Assembly (NCBI GenBank): GCA_021824145.1
Contig: JAKALM010000003.1
Location: 124,001-188,000, forward strand
DNA: 64,000 bases
DNA from: Bacteroidota bacterium
Lineage (GTDB): Bacteria; Bacteroidota; Ignavibacteria; Ignavibacteriales; Ignavibacteriaceae
Reading direction: 5' to 3'
The first letter of the stretch is position 1, and every line of letters begins with the position of its first letter. The translations under genes and the position numbers were made by a program. This document shows, in pieces, positions 19,534 through 28,127 of this stretch. The notes beneath the pieces are model-generated. The model had not been told where the DNA came from and ran no database searches. It worked only from the letters and a program-made list of their open reading frames with translations.

Positions 19534-22500
19534 TTATATTTTATTCTGAAGATTATTATGCGGCAAATTGTCAGCCTCCGGTGATTCAGATTTAAACATA
19601 ATAGTAAATGTTGATCCTTTGCCGGGTTCACTTTCTACATTAATTTTGCCATCCATTAAATCAACATATTTTTTAGTTATGGTTAATCCCAAACCGTTGC
19701 CTTCAAAAGATCTATTTAATCCTTCGCTAGCCTGCCTAAATTCCTCAAAAATAATTTTTAAGCTTTCTTTATGAATTCCGATACCGGTATCAATGACTTT
19801 TAATAAAGACCAATCTGCATTATCTAGAAATATCCTATCAATTACTACAGTAACTCCGCCCGACTTTGTAAATTTAATGGCATTACCAATTAAGTTCTCA
19901 ACAATTTGAATAAATGCTTTTCTATCTAGTAATGAAAAAACATTTTCAGATTTCTTAATGATTTTTAAATATAAATTTTTCTGTTCAGCAAGAACTAAAA
20001 GATTATTAACTACAATTTGGGTTTCTGAAAAAATATCTACTTTAGTTAATTTTATATCTAATTTATTTGACTCAACTTTTGATAAATCCAAGATAGAGTT
20101 TATAGTATCTAATAATCTATTCCCACCATTTACAATGGATTTAATCATTTCAATGTGTTCTACATTCTGAATCTCATCCAGTAAAAATCCAGCATAACCT
20201 AAAATTGCAACTAAAGGAGTGCGCATTTCATGGCTCATATTATTTAAGAAATTAGTTTTAAGCTTGTTCATCTCCTCCGCTTTTTCTTTGGATTTAATAA
20301 GCTCTTTTTCAGCTTCTTTTCTTTCGCTAATATCAGTTGCAATTCCAATTAAAGCTATTGGATTATTTTCATCATTTCTGATGACGGCGGTTGAAAGATA
20401 AATTGGGAACAGAGTTCCATCTTTCTTTTTATTAATAAATTCGCCGCGCCATCCTTCTCTTAAAGTATCGCTCAATATTTTTTCCCCAAAATCTTTAGAA
20501 ATATCTTCAGGCTGAGTAATACCGATATTTTTCCCGATAAGTTCATCTTCACGATAGCCGTAAGTGTTCAGAAAAGTTTCATTAACGAATAATATTTTAT
20601 TATTCACATCAGTTATAGAAATACATTCATTTACACTTTTAACTGCATATGCAAGCATTTGTATTTTTTCTTCAGCTTCTTTAAGCTGCGAGATATCTAA
20701 AGCGATTCCAATTATTCCATTAAAATTTTCATACGGCAATGAAAAAGGAACTAGATAGTTTATAAAAAAAGCATCCCCTACATTTGACTCAAAGCTAACA
20801 GTTTCTCCAGATAGCGATCTTTTGATTGTATTTAAAATATTAGGGTATTCTTTATAAATTTTATAAACCGACTGCCCTACGACCTGATTCTCATTAAGAT
20901 TAAGAGCTTTAAGCCCTGCGCCTACTGAAAGTTTGAATATACCTTGATTATCAATCATATATAAAATGATTGGAAGATTATCTAAGGCAGTTCTTAATAT
21001 CATCTCGTCTTTTTGGAGTGCCGACTCAACTTTTTTTCGTTCGGTAATATCTTCATTCACAGCGATAAAATTTATTATTGTCCCTTTTTCATCAAAGACT
21101 GGAGAAATTGAAGCATACTGCCAGTAATATTCTCCGGATTTTTTCTTATTATGTAATTCGCCATACCATACTTTGCCGGAAAGAATAGTATTCCATAATT
21201 CAGCATATTCCTCTTTGGTTTTTTCTCCAGAAGATAAAATACGTGGATTTTTACCGATTACTTCTGCAACAGTATATCCGGTAATTTCACAAAACTTATC
21301 ATTAACAAATTCAATTCTACCTTCAATATCTGTAATTATAACAATTGCTGGGCTTTGCTGGATACCTCTAAGCAATTTACGATTTTCTATCTCAACTAAT
21401 TTTCTTGCGGTATTATTTATAATATATCCTTTAATCTCAATAAGATTATCATTCTCATCGAATTTGCCAATTATATTTTCAATTATATAAAGCTGCGAAC
21501 CTGTAATAGTTTGCATTTCTAATTCATAATCTATAAGCTTTTTGTGTTCACCCAAATTTTCGAGTAATTTATCTCTATTCTGACGAGTTTTATAAAGCCC
21601 ATACATGTTGAAGTTGAGCGCTTCATCTAACGAAGTAAAACCAAACATTTTAATAAACGAAGGATTGCATGTAATTATTTTACCTGAAGGCAGTGCAATA
21701 TAATCGCCTGTAAGATCTTCTTCAAAAAATGATTTGTACCTGCGATTTATTTTTTCAATTTCCTCTTGAGCAATTTTATTTTCGGTTATATCCTGCACAG
21801 TACCTATTAAATTTGTACAAGTTCCATTTTCATTATAAATAGGAGTAACAGATACAATACCGTACTTAAGACCGGCAGGATATTGAGTAACTTCTTCCCA
21901 ATTAATTGTCTGTTTCTCATTAATTGCTTTTTTATAGTTCATAAGCGCTAAAGAAAGCGAAGACTCCGGAATAATTTCTTTTACATATTTACCTTCAATT
22001 AATTCTTTAGGAATACCAACAGCATTAGTAAACGAATTATTGACTGAGATGAAGCGATAATCGTTTTCGCCTTCAACTGAAATAAAGAAAATTATATCAG
22101 AAACGTTGCTATAAATAAGCGAAAGTTGATTTTCATTTTTGATTAAAGTCTCTATAGCATTTTTTCTTTGGATTTCATTTTCAATAAAATTAAGAGCAAA
22201 AGAAATGTCATTTGCCATTTCGTCAAGCAATTTAATTTCTTCATCGTTAAAAAAATTCTTTTCGGATGAGTAAAAAGTAATTGCGCCTATTACTCTAGAT
22301 TCAATTTTTATTGGAAATGCAGCTGAAGAGAGATAATTATTTTTTGCAGCATCTTTTTGCCAAGGCTGCATTTCAACCTTGCCTGCTATATCATTGCATA
22401 TAATATGCTCATTTCTAATAATGCACTGACCTGTTGGTCCTTTGCTTCTTTCCGAATCATTAAGTAAAATATCTACCTTGCTTAGATAATCTTCAGTATA

Positions 22501-24069
22501 CCCATAACTTGCAGCAGCATTAACCTTTTGAGTTTGTTCATCAACCAAACCAATCCAAACCATTCTAAATTTTCCATATTCTACGGCTATTCTGCATACT
22601 TCTTTGAGAACCAAGTCTTTATTATGGACACGAACAATAAGTTCATTAACATTACTCAAGACTGCATAAACTCTATTAAGCCTTTCAAGATTGTTCTGAT
22701 ATTTCTTTCGTTCTGTAATATCTCTAATAATATTCTGATAAAATTTATTTCCTTCAATCTCTATAATACGTGCGCTGATTTCGACTGGGAACCTTTCGCC
22801 ATTTTTTCTTAAATGTACAGTTTCATATGTAATACCACTGGACTTATTGATTTTATTAAAATCTCTTTCTATTTCATCCCAACTTTCAGGCGCTCTTAAA
22901 TTTTTAACGGAAAGCTTAAGGAATTCTTCTTTTGAATAACCATAAGCTTTAAGTGCAGCGTCATTAGCTTCAATTATATTTCTATCTGAATTGCCAAGAA
23001 ATATTATATCATTTGCATATTTTGTTAAATAAGAAAAATGCTTTTCAAGAGCATGTTTCTCTAATTGATCTAGTAACTTTTGCCGTTCTGCTTTTGACTT
23101 TTGAAATTTCCAGACAACATAATTAGAAATCAAAGCAATTATGATCAATAAAATGATTACCGACAAAACAATTAATGCCAGATTAGAGATAGGCTCATAA
23201 ATTTCCGATTGATCAATTTTGGTTATAAGATACCAAGGTGAATATGGAATTTTACGAATATCAGCTAAGACAGGAACACCTCTATAATCATTTCCCTCAA
23301 AGACGCCAACTTTGCCTAATGCTGCATTCACTGAAGGATCATCTGTATTGGTTATTTTAACTCTATAATTCAGCGCTGCATCTGTTTTATATTTTAGATT
23401 ACTCAAAATAGTTACAAAGTCGCTATCTCTTTTTATAATATATGACTCGCCAGTTTTTGCTGGAAACGGAAAGGACTGCACAAGAGGATAAAAAGTTAGA
23501 AATGGATTTATTCTAAAAATTACAGCACCAAGAGTATAATTTTTACTTCCATTTTTTAAGAAAATAGGAGCAATATAATCTAAATATATTTTCCCAGTTA
23601 ATGGATCCTTTCTAAGATTTGAATATTCAATTTTTCTTTTCTTGATAATTAACAATGCACTTTGTAAGCTTTTGGGTGTAAGTTCTTTTCTGGAACCTGA
23701 TAAAGAAAAAAGAAATTTTCCATTATTATCAATAATATATATTTCGGAATAATCATGATTATTATTTATAGTCAGAAGCCAATTTTTCAGAAGCCTCTTA
23801 TTCTCAGCATTATTTGGATTCTTAATTAAAGAAAGTACTTCCCTTTTAAAACTTATATCATTAAATGCAATCTCCGCATCACTATTTCTTTCTTTTAACC
23901 ATAAATTTATATCGCTTACATTTTCTTTGGCAAAGTTCGAAAGTTCATTGTAAATATTTTTCTTAATAATTTTTTTTTGATAATTATAATAGTAGATCCC
24001 CGAAATAATTATAATAATTATTATTAAGAAAAAGAGAGTAATAATTTTTTTTAGAATACCTGATGACAT
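19534..24069 (-). CDS. Multi-PAS/GAF sensor histidine kinase
   Basis: 1511 residues. An N-terminal membrane helix (about 7-29), a Cache-like periplasmic sensor, a second helix (about 300-322), a PAS domain, a GAF domain (about 462-625), then about five further PAS domains with DITERK-type linkers. The HisKA box NNMSHEMRTPLVAILGY has His1280, and the HATPase has GNAIKFTKSGG, DTGIGI and GNGLGL boxes. There is no C-terminal receiver; the stand-alone receiver that should follow is decayed, so the output partner is uncertain. The NtrC-family regulator at 24365 is divergent and could be a partner, but that is inference. Closely similar in its last 400 residues to the kinase ending at 39710. Confidence 0.93.
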   Translation of the reverse strand: MSSGILKKIITLFFLIIIIIIISGIYYYNYQKKIIKKNIYNELSNFAKENVSDINLWLKERNSDAEIAFNDISFKREVLSLIKNPNNAENKRLLKNWLLTINNNHDYSEIYIIDNNGKFLFSLSGSRKELTPKSLQSALLIIKKRKIEYSNLRKDPLTGKIYLDYIAPIFLKNGSKNYTLGAVIFRINPFLTFYPLVQSFPFPAKTGESYIIKRDSDFVTILSNLKYKTDAALNYRVKITNTDDPSVNAALGKVGVFEGNDYRGVPVLADIRKIPYSPWYLITKIDQSEIYEPISNLALIVLSVIILLIIIALISNYVVWKFQKSKAERQKLLDQLEKHALEKHFSYLTKYANDIIFLGNSDRNIIEANDAALKAYGYSKEEFLKLSVKNLRAPESWDEIERDFNKINKSSGITYETVHLRKNGERFPVEISARIIEIEGNKFYQNIIRDITERKKYQNNLERLNRVYAVLSNVNELIVRVHNKDLVLKEVCRIAVEYGKFRMVWIGLVDEQTQKVNAAASYGYTEDYLSKVDILLNDSERSKGPTGQCIIRNEHIICNDIAGKVEMQPWQKDAAKNNYLSSAAFPIKIESRVIGAITFYSSEKNFFNDEEIKLLDEMANDISFALNFIENEIQRKNAIETLIKNENQLSLIYSNVSDIIFFISVEGENDYRFISVNNSFTNAVGIPKELIEGKYVKEIIPESSLSLALMNYKKAINEKQTINWEEVTQYPAGLKYGIVSVTPIYNENGTCTNLIGTVQDITENKIAQEEIEKINRRYKSFFEEDLTGDYIALPSGKIITCNPSFIKMFGFTSLDEALNFNMYGLYKTRQNRDKLLENLGEHKKLIDYELEMQTITGSQLYIIENIIGKFDENDNLIEIKGYIINNTARKLVEIENRKLLRGIQQSPAIVIITDIEGRIEFVNDKFCEITGYTVAEVIGKNPRILSSGEKTKEEYAELWNTILSGKVWYGELHNKKKSGEYYWQYASISPVFDEKGTIINFIAVNEDITERKKVESALQKDEMILRTALDNLPIILYMIDNQGIFKLSVGAGLKALNLNENQVVGQSVYKIYKEYPNILNTIKRSLSGETVSFESNVGDAFFINYLVPFSLPYENFNGIIGIALDISQLKEAEEKIQMLAYAVKSVNECISITDVNNKILFVNETFLNTYGYREDELIGKNIGITQPEDISKDFGEKILSDTLREGWRGEFINKKKDGTLFPIYLSTAVIRNDENNPIALIGIATDISERKEAEKELIKSKEKAEEMNKLKTNFLNNMSHEMRTPLVAILGYAGFLLDEIQNVEHIEMIKSIVNGGNRLLDTINSILDLSKVESNKLDIKLTKVDIFSETQIVVNNLLVLAEQKNLYLKIIKKSENVFSLLDRKAFIQIVENLIGNAIKFTKSGGVTVVIDRIFLDNADWSLLKVIDTGIGIHKESLKIIFEEFRQASEGLNRSFEGNGLGLTITKKYVDLMDGKINVESEPGKGSTFTIMFKSESPEADNLPHNNLQNKI

Positions 24070-24364
24070 TTTCTTAAAGTAATTTTATCTTGATAATTTA
24101 TTCAACAGCAGATATTTGTAAAATATAAGTTAGAACATTTAATTAACTCGTTTTATGTGGATTATTATTAAATAAGTTAAGTTATTGCTTTATAATTTTT
24201 TGTAAGGAAGATCATCTTTAAACATTGAACATTTTTAAGTATTGCTAATAATAATTATTTTTTTGTAAGCAAACAATTAAATACTAATCAAACAAAATGA
24301 TAGAACATTAAATGAATAATTAAAAGTTTATAGTTATTTTTAATTCGCTAAAAAGAATAAAGAT
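24070..24364. other. Divergent promoter region between kinase and NtrC-type regulator
   Basis: 295 nt of very AT-rich sequence between two divergently read genes. No clear sigma-54 element, palindrome or small ORF was found. Confidence 0.4.
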
Positions 24365-25702
24365 ATGAAAGAATCAATACTTATAATTGATGATGAAAAT
24401 GATTTGCGAATACTTCTAATCAAGCTTTTGAAGCTAGAAGATTTCAACACTTTTGATGCAGCGACAGGCGAAGCAGGATTGAATATTTTAAAGAAAGAAG
24501 ATATTTCAGTAGTTATTTCAGATGTAAAACTGCCTGATGTTTACGGAATTGACCTTATTGCGAAGATAAAAGAAATAAATCCACTTTGCGAAATTATTAT
24601 GCTTACAGCTTACGGCACAATACAAGATGGAGTGCGCGCAATTAAAGAAGGAGCTTTTGATTACATAACTAAGGGCGACGAAGACAATAAAATTATTCCT
24701 TTGGTTCATCGGGCAATAGAAAAAGTTCAATTGAAAAAAAGAATTGAGCAGCTAGAAAAAACTGTAAATAAGAAATTTAATTTCGAATCGATAACTGGGA
24801 ATTCTATTTCTATAAAAAATGCTAAAGAACTTGCAATAAAAGTTGCAGCAACCGATACACCTGTTTTGTTATTAGGAGAAACTGGAACCGGCAAAGAATT
24901 ATTTGCACAAGCTATTCATTATGCAAGTGAAAGGAAAGATAAATCATTCGTTGCTGTTAATTGCAGCGCAATTGCAAAAGAACTTTTAGAATCGGAAATG
25001 TTTGGATATAAAGCCGGTGCATTTACAGGAGCCATAAAAAACAAAAAAGGACTATTTGAAGAAGCGCATCTTGGAACATTATTTTTAGATGAGATTGGAG
25101 ACCTTGATCTTTCACTTCAAGCAAAGTTTTTGCGTGTGCTTGAATCAAATGAATTTATAAAACCCGGCGATACAAAATCCACAAAAGTAGATGTTAGAAT
25201 TATTGCCGCAACAAATAAAAATTTAGAAGAAGAAATCGGGAAAGGAAATTTTCGATCTGACTTATATTATAGAATCGGTGTTATGAAAATTGAGCTCCCT
25301 TCATTAAGAGACAGGAAAGAAGACATTGAGCTGCTAACTGAGTTTTTTGTAAAACTGTTCAGCAAAAAACTTAATAAAGATATTAGAGATATTTCTAAAG
25401 GCTTTTTTGAAAGTATTAAAAGATACAACTTCCCCGGCAATATCCGCGAACTTCGCAATGTTATTGAGCGCGCAGTAATTTTATCTGAAGGAGAAATCTT
25501 AACTGAAAATACATTGCCAAAAGAATTTTTTGTAAATGCAAACGAACTACAAAATAAAGCAACCCTCCTAGGGGATGTTGAAAAAAATCATATCTTAAAA
25601 ACACTTGAAAGCGTTAATGGTAATAAAACTAAAGCTGCTGAAATATTGGGAATCGGATTAACTACTCTTTACCGAAAACTACAATCTTACGGAATTGAAT
25701 AA
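24365..25702 (+). CDS. Sigma-54-dependent NtrC-family response regulator
   Basis: 445 residues: receiver with phospho-acceptor Asp53 (VISDVKLPD), AAA+ domain with Walker A GETGTGKE near 170 and the sigma-54 contact loop GAFTGA near 217, and a Fis-type helix-turn-helix at the C-terminus (NKTKAAEILGIGLTTLYRKL). It activates sigma-54 promoters when phosphorylated. It lies upstream of the kdp genes on the same strand, in the place where KdpE would be expected. A sigma-54-like element at 26170-26186 suggests it controls kdp, with the kinase at 33171-35015 as plausible partner. The divergent kinase next door is an alternative partner. Confidence 0.93.
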   Translation: MKESILIIDDENDLRILLIKLLKLEDFNTFDAATGEAGLNILKKEDISVVISDVKLPDVYGIDLIAKIKEINPLCEIIMLTAYGTIQDGVRAIKEGAFDYITKGDEDNKIIPLVHRAIEKVQLKKRIEQLEKTVNKKFNFESITGNSISIKNAKELAIKVAATDTPVLLLGETGTGKELFAQAIHYASERKDKSFVAVNCSAIAKELLESEMFGYKAGAFTGAIKNKKGLFEEAHLGTLFLDEIGDLDLSLQAKFLRVLESNEFIKPGDTKSTKVDVRIIAATNKNLEEEIGKGNFRSDLYYRIGVMKIELPSLRDRKEDIELLTEFFVKLFSKKLNKDIRDISKGFFESIKRYNFPGNIRELRNVIERAVILSEGEILTENTLPKEFFVNANELQNKATLLGDVEKNHILKTLESVNGNKTKAAEILGIGLTTLYRKLQSYGIE

Positions 25703-25703
25703 T

Positions 25704-25940
25704 TCAAATTGAATTATAATTCTTGTCAAAATTATTTCCATTTTTGCCGAAACAAAAACTGCACTTTGAGTAACCGTTTTCAATAGCATCTTCTAATCTT
25801 TTGAACGGCAGCTCATTTCCTAAACGAATTATTTCATCAATAAGACAATCATTTTTTTCATGCTCAAGGTCGTGGATTGCAATTGATTTTTTATCGGCTA
25901 AAAATCTTTCTCCGCTCATATATGCTGTATATCGTCTCAT
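25704..25940 (-). CDS. Small cysteine-containing protein, possible Ada-like zinc motif
   Basis: 78 residues. The segment IHDLEHEKNDCLIDEII, then GNELPFKRLEDAIENGY and KCSFCFG has the spacing His...Cys then GYxxCxxC seen in Ada-type metal-binding modules and related short proteins, where three or four Cys/His ligands hold zinc. This is a pattern match by eye, not a proven family. It lies convergent to the regulator gene, ending 2 nt from its stop. No strong ribosome site is seen before the ATG at 25940; a second ATG (MSGERFL) seven codons in is possible. Confidence 0.55.
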   Translation of the reverse strand: MRRYTAYMSGERFLADKKSIAIHDLEHEKNDCLIDEIIRLGNELPFKRLEDAIENGYSKCSFCFGKNGNNFDKNYNSI

Positions 25941-26169
25941 TTTTCTAAACTTGCCTTGATAACTAAATGAATAATTACAAGCGAAATGCCAATAAGTAAT
26001 TAATCATATGCGTTATAAAAATGAGAATTTAAGAATTTTTAAGACCGCAATTATAATTTAAGATTTTCTAACCATACCGATTTGAAAAATTACTTTTCCG
26101 TTTTGGAAGGTTATTATCAAAATCAATCTTCAACTATCCTTAATTCAACTTGTTTACAGCCATATATTA

Positions 26170-26186
26170 TTGGCATTGAAATGGAA
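26170..26186 (+). promoter_or_regulatory. Possible sigma-54 promoter of the kdp operon
   Basis: TTGGCATTGAAATGGAA matches the -24 half (TTGGCA) well but has GA instead of GC at -12. It resembles the better site at 59084-59100 (TTGGCA, five bases, AATGG, then A at the end). Predicted start near 26197, about 35 nt before the first small ORF. The nearby NtrC-family gene supports it. Confidence 0.4.
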
Positions 26187-26231
26187 TTACGGTAGAGTTC
26201 AAATTAGAAAAAAGTCTTTGGAGATGCAGAG

Positions 26232-26315
26232 ATGATTACAATTTTAATGATACTTCTTAGTGCAGTTCTGTTCTGGATAACTTATAAGTCAATTGATTTT
26301 TTTAATAACCTATAG
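26232..26315 (+). CDS. One-helix micropeptide at head of the kdp operon
   Basis: 27 residues: MITILMILLSAVLFWITY then KSIDFFNNL. GGAGA lies 8 nt before the ATG. It is almost all one membrane helix with a short cytoplasmic or periplasmic tail. It comes directly before kdpF, 9 nt apart, and is similar in size and type, so it may be a second small subunit or accessory of the Kdp complex. No named family is claimed. Confidence 0.55.
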   Translation: MITILMILLSAVLFWITYKSIDFFNNL

Positions 26316-26324
26316 GAAAAATAA

Positions 26325-26402
26325 ATGGTCATTCTGTTAGTCATAAGTATTTTAATTGGTTTATATCTTTTTTATGTGTTAATCAAACCGGAAAAATTTT
26401 AA
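26325..26402 (+). CDS. kdpF: Potassium-transporting ATPase KdpF subunit
   Basis: 25 residues: MVILLVISILIGLYLFYVL then IKPEKF. A single helix ending in the KPEKF-type tail typical of KdpF, placed 9 nt before kdpA, as in other kdp operons. AGGAAAA is 6 nt upstream of the ATG. KdpF stabilises the KdpABC complex. Confidence 0.85.
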   Translation: MVILLVISILIGLYLFYVLIKPEKF

Positions 26403-26411
26403 GGCAAAGCT

Positions 26412-28106
26412 ATGGATACAGATATGTCAGGAATAATATTCGGCTTTTTATTTACAGTTATACTTGCGGTTCCATTTGGAAAGTATATAAGCAAAGTATT
26501 TAAAGGAGAGAAAGTTTGGACAGATTTTTTCACTCCCCTTGAAAATTTGATATTCAAAATTTCAGCAATCGATCCTAACGAAGAAATGGACTGGAAGAAA
26601 AGTATGAAAGCAATGCTGCTGCTGAATTTAATATTTTTTATCTGGTCCTTTGCTGTTCTGCTAGTTCAAGGATGGATACCAATATTAAATCCAGCCCGCA
26701 TTGCAAGCATGGAACCTTCGCTTGCGTTTCATTCAGCAGTAAGCTTTGTAACAAACACAAATATGCAGGCTTATTCAGGAGAGACATCGGCAACGTATTT
26801 TTCACAGATGTTTGTTTTTACATTTCTCCAATTTGTCAGCGCCGGAACCGGAATAGCAGCGCTTGCATTAATATTTAAAGGATTAACTCAGCGTCAAGCG
26901 AGCAATCTTGGTAATTTTTATAATCTGTTTTTAAAAAGCTGTACACGAATATTACTTCCGCTGGCATTTGTAGTTTCAATAATTCTATTGCTGAATGGAG
27001 TACCACAAACATTCAAAGCGCAACAAAAAACTTTAACATTGCAAGGCGATACAGTTCGTGTAGCAACAGGCCCAGTTGCTTCTATGATTTCGATTAAACA
27101 GCTTGGCACAAATGGCGGCGGATATTTCGGAACAAATTCAGCGCATCCGTTTGAAAATCCAAATTATCTTACAGATATGGTTGAAAATTTTTCAATTCTA
27201 TTTATACCAATAGCATTAGTTTTTAGTTTCGGATATTATTTAGACAGAAAAAAACTTGCGTGGATTTTTTTCGGAATAATGACATTATTATTTATTACTT
27301 TCGCCGCAATAAATATTAATTATGAAACTGCCGGCAATCCTTTGATTACTAAGATGGGAATAAATCAGTCGCTTGGAAATATGGAAGGAAAAGAAGTTCG
27401 CTTCGGTGCGGCAGCATCAGCTTATTGGGGGGTTTCAACTACATCTACTTCAAACGGCTCGGTCAATTCAATGCACGACAGCCAGATGCCGCTTTCAGGA
27501 GGAGTTTACATGCTAGATATGATGATAAATGCTCTATACGGCGGTGTAGGCGTAGGTTTCATAAACTTTTTTATATATATCATAATTGCAATTTTTATTT
27601 CCGGTTTAATGGTTGGCCGAACTCCGGAATTCTTAGGTAAAAAGATAGAGGCAAAAGAAGTAAAGATTGCAGCGTTAGTATTGTTAGTAACTCCTTTCTT
27701 GGTTTTAGTACCAACTGCAATTGCATCTTATGCTGTTGCTAAAAATCCAAACTTACCATGGCTGAACAATCCTTCATTTCATGGATTTTCTGCAATGCTT
27801 TATCAATTTACTTCTTGCAATGCAAATAACGGATCTAATTTTGCTGGCTTAGGAATTAATAATTATTTCTGGAATATAATTGGCGGCATAGTCATCTTCA
27901 TCGGCAGATTTATTCCGATAATTGGCCCAGTTGCAATTGCAGGAATGATGGCAGAGAAAAAATATATTCCAGAATCTGTTGGTACATTAAAAGCAGAAAG
28001 CTATACATTCGCATTTATGGTATTGGGAATAATTATTATAGTTTCAGCATTGAACTTTTTCCCCGCTCTGGCATTAGGCCCAATTGCCGAACATCTTGCT
28101 TTGTAA
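26412..28106 (+). CDS. kdpA: Potassium-transporting ATPase KdpA (K+ channel-like subunit)
   Basis: 564 residues, about ten membrane helices, with KdpA filter-like segments such as TNTNMQAYSGE, TNGGGYFGTNSAHPFENP and TSCNANNGSNFAGLG. It selects and conducts potassium in the inner membrane for the KdpB pump. Length is normal for the family. AAGG lies 8 nt before the ATG. It forms an operon with kdpF upstream and kdpB 21 nt downstream. Confidence 0.97.
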   Translation: MDTDMSGIIFGFLFTVILAVPFGKYISKVFKGEKVWTDFFTPLENLIFKISAIDPNEEMDWKKSMKAMLLLNLIFFIWSFAVLLVQGWIPILNPARIASMEPSLAFHSAVSFVTNTNMQAYSGETSATYFSQMFVFTFLQFVSAGTGIAALALIFKGLTQRQASNLGNFYNLFLKSCTRILLPLAFVVSIILLLNGVPQTFKAQQKTLTLQGDTVRVATGPVASMISIKQLGTNGGGYFGTNSAHPFENPNYLTDMVENFSILFIPIALVFSFGYYLDRKKLAWIFFGIMTLLFITFAAININYETAGNPLITKMGINQSLGNMEGKEVRFGAAASAYWGVSTTSTSNGSVNSMHDSQMPLSGGVYMLDMMINALYGGVGVGFINFFIYIIIAIFISGLMVGRTPEFLGKKIEAKEVKIAALVLLVTPFLVLVPTAIASYAVAKNPNLPWLNNPSFHGFSAMLYQFTSCNANNGSNFAGLGINNYFWNIIGGIVIFIGRFIPIIGPVAIAGMMAEKKYIPESVGTLKAESYTFAFMVLGIIIIVSALNFFPALALGPIAEHLAL

Positions 28107-28127
28107 AACATCATAAAGAACTAGAAA

